A DNA stretch of 64,000 nt from Sodiomyces alkalinus F11 (GCF_003711515.1 NW_021167086.1:1263149-1327148), one strand, 5' to 3'; positions 1 through 13,410 are shown, counted from the first letter of the stretch. Notes: a model not told the origin generated them from the sequence alone. Made by a program: numbers and translations.

Positions 1-3000
1 GGCCCCGCTAAGTCTAGAAGGACTTTAACCCCATATAGGCCCCCTAGCTCGTAGCTATATAACTATAGTAGACTAGCCCCTTTATAATACTAGGAGATAT
101 CGACTTAGTACTAAATAACCTAATCGGGGACCTTATAACTATAGCCGATAAGACCGTTTAGCACCGCCGCGGGGGTACCCCTAGACTTCTACTTACCCCT
201 TAGTAAAATACGGAGCTAACCGCCTTTACTTAGGAAGGCGCCTTTACTATAAATATATATAGGAAGTCACGGAACTAATAGGAAGCGTTTTAGGAAGCAG
301 AGAGGCGCCGCGATAAGGTTATAGCGGTAGCGAAGCGGCTATACTAGCGGTACTTATTATATAAGACTAGGAAGAACGATAACCTCCTTTAGCGATTATA
401 GAAATAGGTACGAATAAAAGGGAATATACCGCCGGACCCCCTATTAGTACCGTTATTATGCTAAGACGATAACGATAGCCTAGCTACTATACACGCGGAG
501 AAAGCCGAAGTCCTTAACCGGAAGTTCTTCTTACCCCCCCTCCTTATTACCCTTAGACTCCTAAGCGCGGAATTTCCCTCTAGATAGGATATCCGCTACG
601 ATATTACCGTAGCGGATATATAGGGGCGCCTTAAGAAGACTAAACCCTAGGCGGTACTAAGACCCGATAGGCTCCTAGCAGGGCTCCTTAAAGTATATAG
701 ACCTCCCCTATACTAAAGACTAAGCGCTATCTTTTTAGCGTGCCTTAAAGCGGGTTATTACCCGAAAAGTTACTACTATATTACCGTGGTAGTCCTTAAG
801 AAGGAAGGCCGGCCGCCGGCTAACTATAAGATAGTAAAGGGCTAATAACCGATATTACTTCTTAATATTATAGGTAAGGTCCTTAAGGGGATACTAGCCG
901 ACTGTATCGCCATTATAGCGGAGGAGTATCGGCTCCTCCTAAAAGGATAGATAGATAACCGGATTAGGCAGAGTATAAAGACGGTAGTATAAAGAGTTAT
1001 AAAGGTTATAAGGGCGAGCTAGGCTTATAGCGGCACCGCTTTAATACTTTAATTAGATATTAAAGGCGTCTTTAATACTATCCCTTACTCCTATCTCCTC
1101 GAGGTACTTAAAAGGAAGGGATTCCCCTAATAGCTTATTACCCTAATTAGTAGCTTCCTCTAAGACTATATAGTATAGCTACTACTCGATAGCGAAATAG
1201 CTCCCCCGCGGTACCTTTATAGGGGTATACCGTAAGGCTCCCCGATCTCCTTTATCCTCTATATCCTATATATCTTTACCCTCTATAAGGAGCTAAAAAA
1301 AGTACCTAAAACGATAGTAGCAGAATTCGCTAATACTATAAATATTATCGCCTTTAGTAGGATAAAGGTATAGATGCGGTACTATCTCGCCGCCGCGTAG
1401 AGTGCTTATCTAAACTAGGAGATAGCGAGCAGACTATAGTTCGAACTACCTAAGTGCGTTTATATCCCCTTTATAAAGTTACGCTAACCCTCCTTTACCC
1501 CGCTCCCCCTTAGCGCTATTCTATTTCGGTACCGGCGGCGGAGGCGATAAGGTTCCTAGGCGTTTAGCTTAATAGGAAACTCGATTTCCGGCGATACGCT
1601 AAAAATGTAAAAAGCCGGTTAGCTATATAAATATACTCCCTCTTAAGACTTAGTATAATAGCGTAAGGGTATAGCTTCGCGGATATAAAAAGACTATACC
1701 TTATAGTAATAAGACTAATAATAGCCTATTACGCCTTAGCCGTCTATAAGATAAGGACTAGCCCCTAGTATAGCCCTATAGTAGCACTTATGACGATATA
1801 GAACTAGTGCTTTAGATTAGTAGCCGGAGCCTATAAGGCTATACTGGTTAGGGTCCTCGAAAAAGAGACCTTTATCCCCCCCCTTAACCTATACCTCTTA
1901 AGCCTAAGTACTAGAAAGATCCTCCGGATATAAGAAGAAGGGACTAAAGATAATATATTAGCCGGAGTATATACCACAGCGAGAGCCTTAGTAATACCGA
2001 ATGGGTATTATAGGACCCACGCCGCCCTTATATAGATAGTATAGCTTACCGCCCTAATAACCTAGGCCGGAACCTCGCCCCCGCAGAAGGCCCTTATAAG
2101 GGAATAGGGTTAAGCCTAGATAAAAGCATAGCGGCTTTATACCTATACTATAGCGGTACTAAGCCGCCCCTTAATATAACGCTCCCTCCGGAAATATAAA
2201 GGGCTCCTTAAGCTATAAAGCTCCGTACTTACCCAGATTAGATTAGAAAAACTAGGCCTATAAGTATTCCTCGCTAAAGTAAGGGTACCGGGCTTCTTAT
2301 TACCGCCGTGCCTTTACGGGGATAAAGGGGCAGAAACGGCGGAGTATATAGTACTCTAATACTAAGAGGTAACCAAGGAGGACTATAAAGACCTCTTCGG
2401 TGCTATAGGGAGACTACTTATAACTAAAGGAGATTTATACGACGTATTAGAATATAATACTAAGGCCTGGGTAGTTATAAAGTAGTTCCTATAACGGAAA
2501 AGGCTTAAGGACTTTCGCCTTACCCTTAAAGTTATAAAGGCCTACGAAAATAACGACGGCACCAAAGCGAGACCGGAGCGGGGATAGAATAGTATAACGA
2601 ATTAGTTAATTATTAATAGGGGTCCTATAAGCCAGGACCCCGGTAGTATTAGCTCGGTATTAATAGGGCGCTATTAGTTATTATCGTCCTTATCGCCCTT
2701 AGTAGCGCTAATATTACTCTTAATATACTTAAGACCCTAAAAGGGCTAGTTAGCTAACTATTACCGCTAAAGGCCGTAACGGGGCTAAAAGGAGGCTACT
2801 TATAAGGTGCTTTAGAATTAGGTCTATTTTACCCTCCTAACGCCTTATTAGGCGAACTAACTCCTATAACTCCACCGGCACGGTGCTATTATAGCCACGA
2901 CTAGAAGGTAACGCCCGGTTTAGGGCCCGGCTAAAAGACCGGGACGCTATCCTTAGGCGCTCCTTAGCCTATAGCTTATTAGTAAGGAGACTACTACAGT

Positions 3001-4273
3001 ATTATAAGGGGATACTCATAATAGCGATACTATCGCTATTAGTAGCCTTTACCGCTATATACGCCTTATAAAGATCTATAAAGCGCTATTACTATTCTTT
3101 AGTAGTAGAGGGGACCTATTAAGATAGTTAGAATACGCTACTACGGTATACCTATAATACTATAATAGCACCGACACGACTTATATCCTTATATAGACGC
3201 CGGCTATTAGTATATTAAAAACAGGCTATATTAGTTTCTATAATGTTAGAGTAAGCCTCCACGTTATCTAAGTAGGTGCCTAAGCGCTTACTATAATATA
3301 TATAACTACCCTAAGTTAGCTAGTATAATACTATATTAATACTACTAGGGCTTATATATAATATAACCCGGATTAAGCCTTTTTTATAACGGTTACGATT
3401 ATTATTAGTATTAGCGTTATTACTAGGAGAAGATATCTATAACTCTTAGTTTACTACCGTGGAGGTATTACTACGCCACGAAGAAAAACTTACATTAAAC
3501 TACTACTACTGATTACTTATATATATATATATATAGATTAATATTATACTATATAGTTAACCCTATACTACTATACTACCGTTATACTACCGCGAGATAT
3601 TTAAAGTAAAATTATAATAGGAATATAATAAGAGAACTAAAGGGGTTTACTAGTTAGTATAAGCTATAATAATAAACCTATTAGACGATAAGCGGGAATA
3701 GATTAAGAGGAAAACCTATAATAAACTTATTAGCGTTATAGGAGGAAAAAGGAGATTTAAGATATAAAGGCCTTAAGGGATATTAACTATCTAATTCTTA
3801 TAGTAAGGTAAGGCCTTTTTCCCCTACCTACCGCCGGATATAGTAGGAACCCACCCAAGGGAGGTAAAAGGCGCCTACCTCCCTACTCTCTTTATTAACC
3901 GAATAGAAGGAATAAAAGGTATAATCCTTAAAGGACGTAGGGAGACCGAGGCTAAAAAGTTATAGCCGCTATATAACGGAAGCGCGGTAACGCCCCCTTA
4001 ACCCCCCGCTTTACCGATAAAGATTAGCTTAGACTAACTTACCTAACTATTAGCCTACTATACTTCCTATTAGCTATTAGCCTAAAGGTAAGATCCAGAT
4101 ATATAATAGGGAAGAACCGGGGCTATATCGGCCCCGTAGCAGTACCTCTCCACCTAAGGAAGTGTATAGAGGTTTTCCCCGGGTTTTACCCGGGTTTTCC
4201 CCTCTATAGCTACCCGAGAAGGACCGTATAGCCTAGGAAGGCTCCTATAGATTAGTCAGGATAGCAGAGTAAG

Positions 4274-4304
<31 letters not shown>
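1..4304 (+). mobile_element. Tad/I-like LINE (non-LTR retrotransposon), RIP-mutated, 5' end outside window
   Basis: Plus-strand translation with stops read through shows a non-LTR reverse transcriptase. A segment near 780-900 resembles the conserved 'KpG..YRPI.LLN..GKVLE' stretch, near 1050 it reads LDIKGVFNTIP, and near 1215-1260 it reads GIP-stop-GSPISFILYILYI, the RT box-3 motif. Near 2230-2400 is a LINE C-terminal region of the form LTQIRLEKLGL...VPGFLLPPC.YG....ETAEYIV, a C-x-C..E..H-type end. Coding appears to stop near 2560, followed by a long 3' region and a (TAA)n tail at 4275-4304. The frame is broken by TAG/TAA at expected Gln/Trp positions, with CpA/TpG rare, as RIP would leave. 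The start, probably the endonuclease, is outside the window. The last ~1.3 kb (from ~3000) recurs inverted at 55790-56927, which confirms the 3' end. Confidence 0.85.
4275..4304 (+). repeat. (TAA)n tail of the LINE
   Basis: About ten TAA units close the LINE. A second copy of the same 3' end, in reverse orientation at 55790, also ends in this triplet run, so it is a retrotransposon tail rather than a chance microsatellite. Confidence 0.8.
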
Positions 4305-5615
4305 TCTACTTAGTATAAAGGTCCCGCCGAAATAAGATTAAAGTAATTAATAGGGATAACATTCTTTTATTATATTTTAATTAAAGGAAAACGATTAATT
4401 AGATTGTTATTTTAAGTGTTTTTATGCCTTATAGACTATTATATAGGTAGTATTTTTAATACTGTTTAACTGCTTTTTAGCTTTAATGTCTATGACGCCG
4501 TTAATTAATATCTAGGCCTAATCTACCCTAGATTTTAAGTATTAATTTAACGAGCAGAATAATTAGGATTAATCCTACTATTCTAGGGGGTGTATTCGAT
4601 ACTTATAGCCACCTTATTAAGGTATAATAAACTATATTATATTAGACGTGTAAAGTACCTCGCTCCTATATATCCACCCTTATTTCCCCTGCTTTTTCCG
4701 TATAGTTAGACATCCCCACGAAGTATTATAAACTTCACTTAGATAAATACACACATAATTCCGCGTACCATATTTGTGTTTTGACACGTAATATGGTAGC
4801 AACAGAAGACATTGATTTCACCCCAGTCGACAGTGAACCCAGCCAGTGAATAGCGTGGTCGTGATGTACTTACTCAATGTATTGATCGTTCCATTGCCCA
4901 AAGCACTGCCCAAACAAAAGTATATACAATTTTTGGCCACCATCGCAAAGCCTCTAATTTCCCTGACGTCGAGGTGCCCAGGCAGAAGTCTGTTATTTGA
5001 GTGTTGACTAGCCTGATTTCACAAAATCAACAGGCACTGTCCAGAGGTGTAACCATCCCCTCAACACTCCTCATCTCATCGCACAAAAAACGAAACACGC
5101 CCCCACGAATCCCCATCAACTTATTTACAAGTCAAACCAAAGACCAAGGCGGATAAACACAGAAAAATGACAGTGCCAAAACTCCAGTCTTCCGTAGAGC
5201 CCCAACTCCTAAGCGCCGATCAAAAAAAAATAGAAGAGGCATCGCATGCGTATCCCACCGCCACATGATGGTCAGTAGAAACGAAGCAGCAAAAGCACAA
5301 AAAGACAAGAGGGCCGCCAAAGGACGCGGCGGAGGACTTGTGGAGCCAAACGGCAATGAGAAAACAAGCCAAAGCTATCCTGCAACAACTGACCTGACTG
5401 AATTCAGTCTGGGTCTACCGACTGTCGTGATGGGCGAACAGGTTATGTTGAGTAGGGAGAAGAAAGTGCAAGTAAGATCACGGCTGCCCTCAACCCATCT
5501 AGTACGTCGTAGAGTTGTCAACGGTCGATACTGATCCAATCGTGCGCCGAGGGTTTTCCAGGGGCGGCTGTGTCCCATGGCCATGTACTGAGCACAGATG
5601 CGAATGCGTTCGTTA
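4305..5615. other. Transposon/host boundary and cyclin B 3' flank
   Basis: From 4305 to about 4755 the sequence is AT-rich and poor in CpA/TpG, like the repeat to its left, with no recognisable domain. From about 4755 the composition returns to normal, with CA and TG frequent. This stretch is the downstream flank and probable 3' UTR of the minus-strand cyclin gene. Short open frames at 5132-5534 have no recognisable features. Confidence 0.6.
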
Positions 5616-7231
5616 TTAGTAATGATCATAATGGCCGTCCTCCTCTTTGGCAGAGATCTGGTCCAGGCTGAGATGTGTGTCCGTGATACCGAAGTGGGCA
5701 GCTGTCTTCTTCGCCCAATGTCGGGCAAGGATTGAGGCTGTGTTACGGCTGACATCAGCGACAAGCATCAATCAGAAGGATATGGAAACAATGCTCACCT
5801 TTGAGAAACTTCTTGCTGGCATACTTCTTGAAAAAAGCCTCGTGCACGACAGGGCGTGCCAGGTAGTCTACCATCAAGCGAACCACGGGCTCGACTTCCT
5901 CTTCAGTGTAGCCAGCATAGTAGGCAATGGTTGCATCCTTGATCATATGTCAGCAAGGCCAATGGAACTTTCAACAGGAGGCGAGGGAACCATACCCATT
6001 CGCCACGATCCAGAATCAGACGGGCTAGGTACATAGCGCCAGCCGCGACGTGACTGGGACGGAAGGCCAAAAAGCGGTGATCGAGGAGACCAATTTCAAT
6101 AAGATACTTGCCGACAGTACGGCACTCGACGTCGTAGTTATCCGCCTTGGAAATACGACGAAGGAAATTCATGGGGTTCGGATAACTGAGGTCATAATTC
6201 AGTGTCTGAAGGAGAAACTGCTCGGCGGACAGGATCTCGCTCTCTGTGAAGCCGTCATCTGCGATTTTGCGGAAGTTGCCAATGTGAGGAGACATGACTT
6301 CCTCGTACTTGGCGGCGATGAACATGGCGGTAACACCGACCAACTGCAAATTGTTGAGCTGGACAACCTTCTCTGAGAGGAAGCGGTCAATCAAATTGAT
6401 CGCGAGGAAGAGCGTCTCGGGGAGTAGAAGAAAACGAGTATGGACCTCGATGAGCCAGTCAACGAGGATGCCGCGAGTCTTCCATTCCAACTCGTCTTGG
6501 TGGTCCATGTAGTTCGGATTAGGAATGCATTTACATTCGAGGTCACGAAGATACTCAAAGATCTCGGTGGCGTACTCAGCAACCATGAGAGGGTCATCGA
6601 GGTCTTCGGTATCCAGATCCTGCACACCTTCAGGGAGGACATGCTTTGGCGCAACCTGAGTCTGAGTCTCGGTTTCAGTAACGGGATCGGCGGACGCGTA
6701 CTGGTTCTCGTCGGTCCGGATGGGCTTATCGGCGTCAAGGATGTGAGGCTTTTTCTGGGCCGGCTCGCCATCGTCCAAAGAAGATTCGTCCTTCACGGAG
6801 ATGGCGGAAGACGTCGCTTTGCGTTTGTGGACGCCGACCAAAGCTCCGGAACCGGAACCCGTTCGCTTCACATTGACCGCCTTCTTCGGGTCCTTGGCAC
6901 TCAGAGCTGTGCGTGTGGTACGGCATTGAGTCTTTTGGACACCGGTGGGCTGAGCGGCCTTGGAGACCAGGCCAACCTTGCTGGAAGCCTTTTTGCTCTC
7001 GCCAGCTTCAATTTTCCCGACATTGCTGACATCATCGAGGGCAGCACGTTTCCTCTGAGGTCCATTCGTAGTCGTGCTCACGGCCTTCTTGGTTTGGAGT
7101 GCCCTCTTGGCTTGGCTGGGATCATCGAGGCCTTGAGCGGCAGCTTTTGCACGCGTCATGCGGGTGGTGCCGCTATTCTCATCATTCTCGTTGGAGACGA
7201 GACGCTGTGCACGAGTAGGCCGGCCCTGCAT
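5616..7231 (-). CDS. nimE: G2/mitotic-specific B-type cyclin (498 aa, three exons)
   Basis: Binds and activates the mitotic Cdk1-type kinase at G2/M, in the nucleus and spindle region (family knowledge). Exons on the minus strand are 7231-5996, 5937-5799 and 5737-5616. Intron 1 (5938-5995, 58 bp) runs GTATGG..AAG and intron 2 (5738-5798, 61 bp) runs GTGAGC..CAG; phases join exactly and restore the family C-terminus. The basic, disordered N-terminus carries a destruction box RAALDDVSN (residues 62-70). The cyclin N-lobe spans about 218-345 with TRGILVDWLIEVH (252-264), and the C-lobe follows from about 347, including YASKKFLK in exon 2. Length is normal for fungal cyclin B. The ATG at 7231 begins MQGRPTRAQRLVSNEN, like relatives. 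However, CTAACCTGAAATGCAG overlaps this ATG and looks like a 3' splice site, so a short upstream exon cannot be excluded. Confidence 0.93.
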
Positions 7232-8672
7232 TTCAGGTTAGACGGTTGCTGGGGCACGATCACGCGTAATATCACATCGTAGTAGAGGAGCGTTGATTTG
7301 AATCAGGATGGGACATACGGGAGGCATGTTTGTGACGGTGTCTGATGGGAGGTACCGAGATGATCAGGGAGATGGTAGAACCTGAATTCGAGTTAGCTAA
7401 AACGACGCGTCCTTCCTTCAGTAAATCAGAGGGCATGCGGGAAAGCGTATGATGGAATTGCAAGCCAGTGTACTCACACTTCACTCCTTCCAAGGGAGGG
7501 GATGCAGGATAATTCTCGCGGGAATACCTTACGACCGTAGGGTGGTTGCAGAGACACGGGCAACGGCCAATCTTGCAGGTTGAGACCTGATCTGTTCGTC
7601 CGTCGCGTCAATTCGCGTTCGGAGGACAACACCGGTAAGGAGGGTGGAGAAGCAATGTGCAAATTTGTGTAGCGCAAGAAGAGAAAGCGAGGATGTTCGG
7701 AATCATAAGACGTGGAATGGGTAAAAGCGATGTTGTTTTGCTTGGGGTAAGGTATGTAGTGTAAGGTAGTGAAGACGTGGGTGGATACTGGATAGTGGGA
7801 CCTTTAGCTGGGAAATATAATCGGTACGTACCTGCTACCCGCTCGTAATCGCGAGAAGGCCAGTCACTATGGATACCGTGACAAGAACAGACTGTGCGTC
7901 TGAAGAAATGACCGCACGCAGGTAAAAAGGTACCAAAGAACGCGTTTTGGTTGCCTCGGATCACTATCCAGTCGTGGGAGAAGATATCTTGTGCGGGCAC
8001 TGGTTCGAGTTTGTTGATAATGTCGGGTTTGGTGGCGGCCGTTCCCGATGATTTAAAAGCACAAGTGCTCTCCGATTGAGGTTGAGATTGATAGTTGTTG
8101 TGCCACACCCACACATAAGCCCGCGTGCGTGGAGGAAGATGGGAAGGTGGAGGCAGAATATGGGCGATGGGCGAGGTGGAAAAGGAAAGAGAGATGGTCG
8201 GGAGACGAGGGAATATGAAGTCGTCGAGGCCCTGGTGGATGGATGCTTGTGAATGTAGAATGTATGTACCATATGTATGGAGAAAAGGCGCGACTCTTTG
8301 GACATGGGTGGGGGCAAGGTCTGGAGAAAGACAGAAAACACTAGCAATCAACAAGCAACGGCAGGGCAACGTCCGTTTCATTGGTTACTCCGGGGCAACA
8401 CGATAGGGTCTCCAATTTTCCCAGCCTCCAGGACGTGACGTGAATGCACAGTCAAGCGATCGCGCCAGATCTGTGGCTTAACGCGACGTGTTGGGCTCCG
8501 AGGCGGGTGTGGCTAGTGAGCCTACTTAGTCCGTACAAACACAAGTGCTCCACTATTTGCAAGCTTTGAAGGTAAACCTGTATCTGCTCGGCACCGCCGA
8601 GACCGCCCGTTTGTCTACAGGTGGACAGACAGTGGCATCTTCTAGTGGTTCAGGTATAATAAAGGGATAGTA
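7232..8672. other. Cyclin B upstream region, no supported gene
   Basis: This 1.4-kb stretch has normal host composition, with no RIP mark. It lies between the cyclin start and the left end of a MULE at 8673, so it should hold the cyclin promoter and 5' leader. A 257-codon minus-strand open frame (7608-8381) crosses it but has low-complexity Pro/Ser/Thr composition and no family resemblance. I do not call it. Confidence 0.6.
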
Positions 8673-11408
8673 TTGAGTCCACATATTCGGACTATGGCAA
8701 CCTCTTAATCGGACTATAGTCTAATTATCAATAGCCCGTAACAGGCCCCGCCAGCTACTAAGTAATTTTTTATTACTATTTTCTTTTTTCTGACTATATA
8801 AACTTAATCTATACCTGTCTACCTATATTAATTAATCTAACTACTAAGCTACTATCACGATAACGCCTAGATATAGAGGCGCCGCCGCTCCCTCTGCCGT
8901 AATTCTTTACCCTTACTTACGATACTATTAAAGAGTTAATTAAGCACGGAAATATATAGTCTTATAACTATAGCTATATAATTATAATCCGCCGCCGATC
9001 TAATAAAGGCGTTCACGATAGTATTTACTATCGCGTTAACCTCGCCTACGATTATGGTAGTGCCCACTATAAGTTAATTACTAGCAGCGCTTAACTAAAT
9101 ATAATATTAAAGAAAACAGCTTACCCATTTACTATTAAGGATAATTTCTCTAACAGTTATTAGCTCGTAGCTAATATAAATCCCGACTATAATCATAACG
9201 CTAGTATTAATTCTATTACTTACCTAATTTATCGAAAAAAGACTTAGACTACGGAATAGAAGCAGGAGATCTATAACCAGTTTAGGATATTGCTTACTAG
9301 GCCACGCGAGATTGTATCCTTTATAAGGAGTAAATACCCAGAGTAGAGAGTATTACTTCTATTATACTTAGAAACCATACTTAATACTTAGCTTTCTTAC
9401 TTCTAGTTATAGTTAGTTATAGATATTGCGAATAAGATTAGTAAGGCTTGCAAGGAATCTCTTACCGGATATACGCCTATATAAGCTTTAATCCGTGAAT
9501 TCGAGGCACGTAATACTACCTATTTCTATCATTAGACAGATAATAGTATTAACGCTCTACTTTAACTCCTGCTATAGAGTAAGTATATATAGAAGCTTAA
9601 TTCCAAGGTTCTTATATACGATAATATATATAAAACTAATCGCTTTAGTATACCCTTCGTTAATATTTATAGGATCTCGAATATCGGCACCACGTTTAAT
9701 ATCGACTTCGGTCTAATTAATAAAAGGATTAGCCAGCGTTTAAATATGTTCTCTAGCGTCTTAATAAACACCGCTAGACTCTTAGAATTTAGTAGCCTAT
9801 TATTATTATCTGGGACCTCGAATAGGCGCTTAAAAATATAGTAATAACGATATATTCAGAGACTCAGTAATAAATCTGCCTCTAGCACGTTAATAAGAAT
9901 ATTGCCGGTAAGGTTAAAGACTATTAGAAGTACGATAACGATAGCGCCGAGTATTAGAATAGCGATGCTAATAATTAAGGGAATAAAGATAATACTAAAG
10001 CGCCTCTTTTCGGGGAACTCTCGATACCGTAAGAGGGTCCGATTAATATCGCTTTCTCTAAAGAGCTAGAAATAACGTATAATCCGCGAGGCTTTACAAT
10101 AGTTTAGTAAGCCTTCGTATACGCTAATTCGGTAAAGGAATATAAACGTGCTTAGCTTTTCCTGCTTATGCTCTTTACCGACTAGGAGGCTATTATCGGA
10201 TATATTATAAATACGTAGATAGCCTAGCGTTATTAGTTCCCGACTTACTTTACTTCTAGCTTCCGTAAATTTAGTATTCGCGTTACCTCACGCGTGGAAT
10301 CTAACTATAAGATAATTAAGAGCCATGTTATTAATACTATAGCAGATCTTACGTTTCTTACTAAGCGTATCGACCTAATAGTATAGAATTAGTAAGCGTC
10401 ATACGAATAAGCAGAGGTAAAGTAATTAGATCGTAAGATTTAGTAATTCCGTAGCCGTAACTAGATAGAAGACGCCCGCTCTAATTATAGTAGGATTACT
10501 CTAAACTTATTACTAATATCGTATCGTAAGGCTATTACTATCGCTAAAGATACCACTCTAGCTATAGATTATACTAGAAGGTATAAGACTTAGTATCGTA
10601 TTCCCTACTCGTATATAATAGCTACTAGAGAATAAGAACGGCCTCTATAGGTATATACCTATCTTAAGATTTATTCTTAATAGTATCTTACTCGCGACCT
10701 AATAGCCGAAGATGAGTTCCGCCGTATCCTAAAACTAATCGTAGCTATTACTAGCCGCGGCCGCCCTCGCCTTACGCTAGAAAATATACTAGTTACTCTA
10801 ATCTCTTATAATACTAACCTCCGACCGCAGAGCTAGGTAATAAGGGCTTATAATGCTTTAGAATAGGATATTAAAGAAGAATAAGGGCGTGTACGTTAAT
10901 AAGAGGTTACTACGCGTTTTCTATAGTAGTAGTAAGAGGCGGAATAATAATAAGGCGCAGTTTATCATGGTGGATAAGTCTTTCGAGGTGGATATAGCCG
11001 ACCGCGTAGTCGTCTACGCGGTTTAAGAGGTAGTATAGGAAAAGGATATCGAGGAGGTTATAAAGGAATTAATTCCCTACTAAATACAGGCGGCGGCGGT
11101 TCTAATACTACAGGATCGTGGTCTAGTATAGATGGCGATTAAGAGGCTATAGCAGTAACTCGGTTAGACCTCCGTATCTATGGAGAAAGGGAATTAACGA
11201 TAGTTATAAAATCAAACGCAAAAAGCGTGGAAAACGCCGAATTAATTATAGAGCTATTTTTACTATTATGGATTAAGGTTATATAGTCGGAAAAAGGAAA
11301 ATAATAATAAAAGATTTAGTTAGTAGCTGGCGGGGCCTGTTACGGGCTGTTAATAATTGGACCATAGTCCGATTAAGAGGTTCCTATAGTCCGAATATGT
11401 GGACTCAC
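8673..11408 (+). mobile_element. Complete MULE (Mutator-like) DNA transposon, RIP-mutated
   Basis: The ends are inverted copies of about 100 bp. The left begins TTGAGTCCACATATTCGGAC (8673) and the right, read in reverse, GTGAGTCCACATATTCGGAC; the match continues through AACAGGCCCCGCCAGCTACT. A TA dinucleotide flanks both sides (8671-8672, 11409-11410), but no clear 8-11-bp MULE target duplication is visible. The plus-strand translation gives a FAR1-like N-terminal region (~8950-9200), then YDNIYKTNRFSIPFVNIYRI near 9620, the MULE transposase block containing the first catalytic Asp, then DFGLINK. A Gly/Arg-rich C-terminal stretch follows (~10900-11120). The frame is interrupted by TAA/TAG, so no active transposase is expected. 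Confidence 0.85.
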
Positions 11409-13281
11409 TAATAAGTCTTAAGTGGGTATCCCGAGATTAAGTATACAGGGTATACCTTAGTGAGTTTGTAGTAGAACTACTATCTTTTCAATGAATTACA
11501 GATTATTAACGATTTTAAGGAATTATTATCTTTTCCTCGGCTATAGCCTCTGCTACTACTGCCGCTACTATTATCTTTACCTTTTTTCTTCGAGGCTAAC
11601 AACGAAGAGGCTTATTCGTTATCGCCCTCCTTATTAATATTAAGAGTAGGAAATGCTGCCGCGCGGTACCCTCTGCCAGAAGATTACGTAGCAGGATTAT
11701 CGGTATAGTGCTTTGCTTACGGTACTAATATAGCAGGCGTCGAGTTTACGGTATTAAAATCTTTTTCTACTACGTAGATCCAGGTAAGATTAAGGGGGCT
11801 TATAGCCTTGAAAGGGTCTTTTACACACACGTTAGAGTCCTTAAATATATTATTATTATAGTATATAATACCACTAGCCCGGCGAAGGGCGGCGCGGTGC
11901 ACCCGGAGAGCGCGGGTCTAATAAGTGGCCGCCTGCTTATACTTACGGATATTCTATAATAGGGTGAGTAATAAGAATATAGCGTACACGGTGCGATGGA
12001 GAAGGGGAGAACCTATAAAGGGCGTCGGGGCGGCGCGGGCGGCGGCGGTAGAGGCGATAAGGGCGGTAGTAGCGTTATTATAGGGGGGGGGGACCTAATA
12101 GGAGGATTAGCAAAGTAAAGACATAGCGGGGGCGTAGCGGAGATAAACCGGGGCGTAATAGCTACTATTACGATTACTATTAATATATTTAACGTAATAG
12201 GCGCCGGTACCTAAGTCGGGTTAGTAGATACGCCACGGAGCGGGGGCGTAGTAAAGGCGTAGCGGGAATATAACGCGATAGGACTATATACTAGGAGGGT
12301 TCTAGTATAAAGCGGCCTAGTAATCTTATACTAGCGATACGATATATAAGGTATAGGGAGAGGAGTAGATAGTAGGGGTAATAGCGGACTATGCCGGGTT
12401 AGAATATAAAGCGGGGGCGTAAAACGGGCGTAATACTAATAGAGCGGGGAACTTATAGTGGAAGGCTAGGGGGTAGCCGACCCTTTACCCTTATAGGCGC
12501 TAGCACCGGCTCCTCTTTTAGTGATAGAGGTCTTATTACTAGGTATCTAGAGGGGTAGGAGAGTTAGACCGAGGCGGGCGCTACGGGAGCGGAGCGGGGG
12601 CGGCGCGAGGATAACGCGAGGATAGCGTAACCCGGGACCCTATTAAATACCCTACTATATAGCCGAATAGCACCGGGGATCCCGCACAGAAGTTCTAGAG
12701 CTATACCTATATCGCGCTAACCACGTAAAACTTACCTTAAGAACGATAGCTTAAAGGAGGAAAAGAGGAAAAGAGGAAAAGAGAGGAAAAGAGGGAGGGT
12801 TATAAGAAAAGGGAGCGGTAGATTAGCCCTAGAAGTTACTACGCCTTTTAGGGAATAATAGCTATACCCGGCCTATACTATAGTGCTTACCCCGGAGAGT
12901 CTATATAGCGCGAATAAAGGAGGTATATAACTAAATAAGGGCTATTATAAATAGTAGGTATATAAAGAGGTTTTAGAATAAATAATAAATAAAGGAAGGA
13001 GTAAGGGGGGGTAGGCGCGCCCCCCTATAGAAAGGAGGGAGGGTATAAAGGGTGCCGCGGCGAGGGGAGAATAACCTCGCCGCATCCGGAATAAAGGAAA
13101 GGACGGCGGCGAGGGACTATAGCGATAGCGTACTAAGGGCGCGTATAACCGACACGGTACCTACTAAACTAACTAGCCGACCCCCGTTAGCTATTAGCCC
13201 GGAAGTAAGATCCGGTTTTCGAATAGCGATAAAAATAGGGCTACGGAGCGATACTATAGCGGCTACGTATAATAGACCTGC
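11409..13281. other. Decayed repeat, unidentified
   Basis: The stretch is depleted of CpA/TpG but rich in CpG (GCGGCGGCGG, GGGGCGTAGC). A plus-strand frame near 11650-12020 is interrupted only at TAG/TAA, which suggests former coding, but I do not recognise it. Purine-rich tracts occur near 12750-12800. It may be the body of the TAA-tailed element whose 3' end is at 13282-13410. Confidence 0.4.
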
Positions 13282-13410
13282 TTATATAATAAGAGCGTAG
13301 GGGCTTTTATCTATTAACGGTTTCCCCTCGAAAATTAGAGAAGGACTATTACCTAGGTAGCTAGCCTAGCTTAGCTAAGCGAGAGCAGCGTAATAAATAA
13401 TAATAATAAT
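13282..13410 (+). repeat. 3' end of a second TAA-tailed (LINE-like) family, copy 1
   Basis: The block ending ...GCGAGAGCAGCG followed by TAATAAATAATAATAATAAT recurs in reverse complement at 37269-37413 with few differences. A shared 3' end plus triplet tail, with one copy cut short at its 5' side, is typical of non-LTR retrotransposition. No reverse transcriptase was found upstream, so the class is inferred. Confidence 0.6.

Noticed and set aside
6440..7282. 280-codon plus-strand frame over the cyclin gene
   Set aside because: Antisense shadow of a well-supported coding exon.
7608..8381. 257-codon minus-strand open frame upstream of cyclin B
   Set aside because: Low-complexity Pro/Ser/Thr translation, no domain, several overlapping open frames, and it sits where the cyclin leader is expected.
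8671..11410. Tc1/mariner classification of the block-2 DNA transposon on the basis of TA flanks
   Set aside because: The encoded protein has MULE transposase motifs and the inverted ends are ~100 bp; the TA flank may be chance.
13052..13300. 82-codon plus-strand frame in block 2
   Set aside because: Lies in CpG-rich decayed repeat sequence and partly overlaps a repeated 3' end; likely transposon residue.
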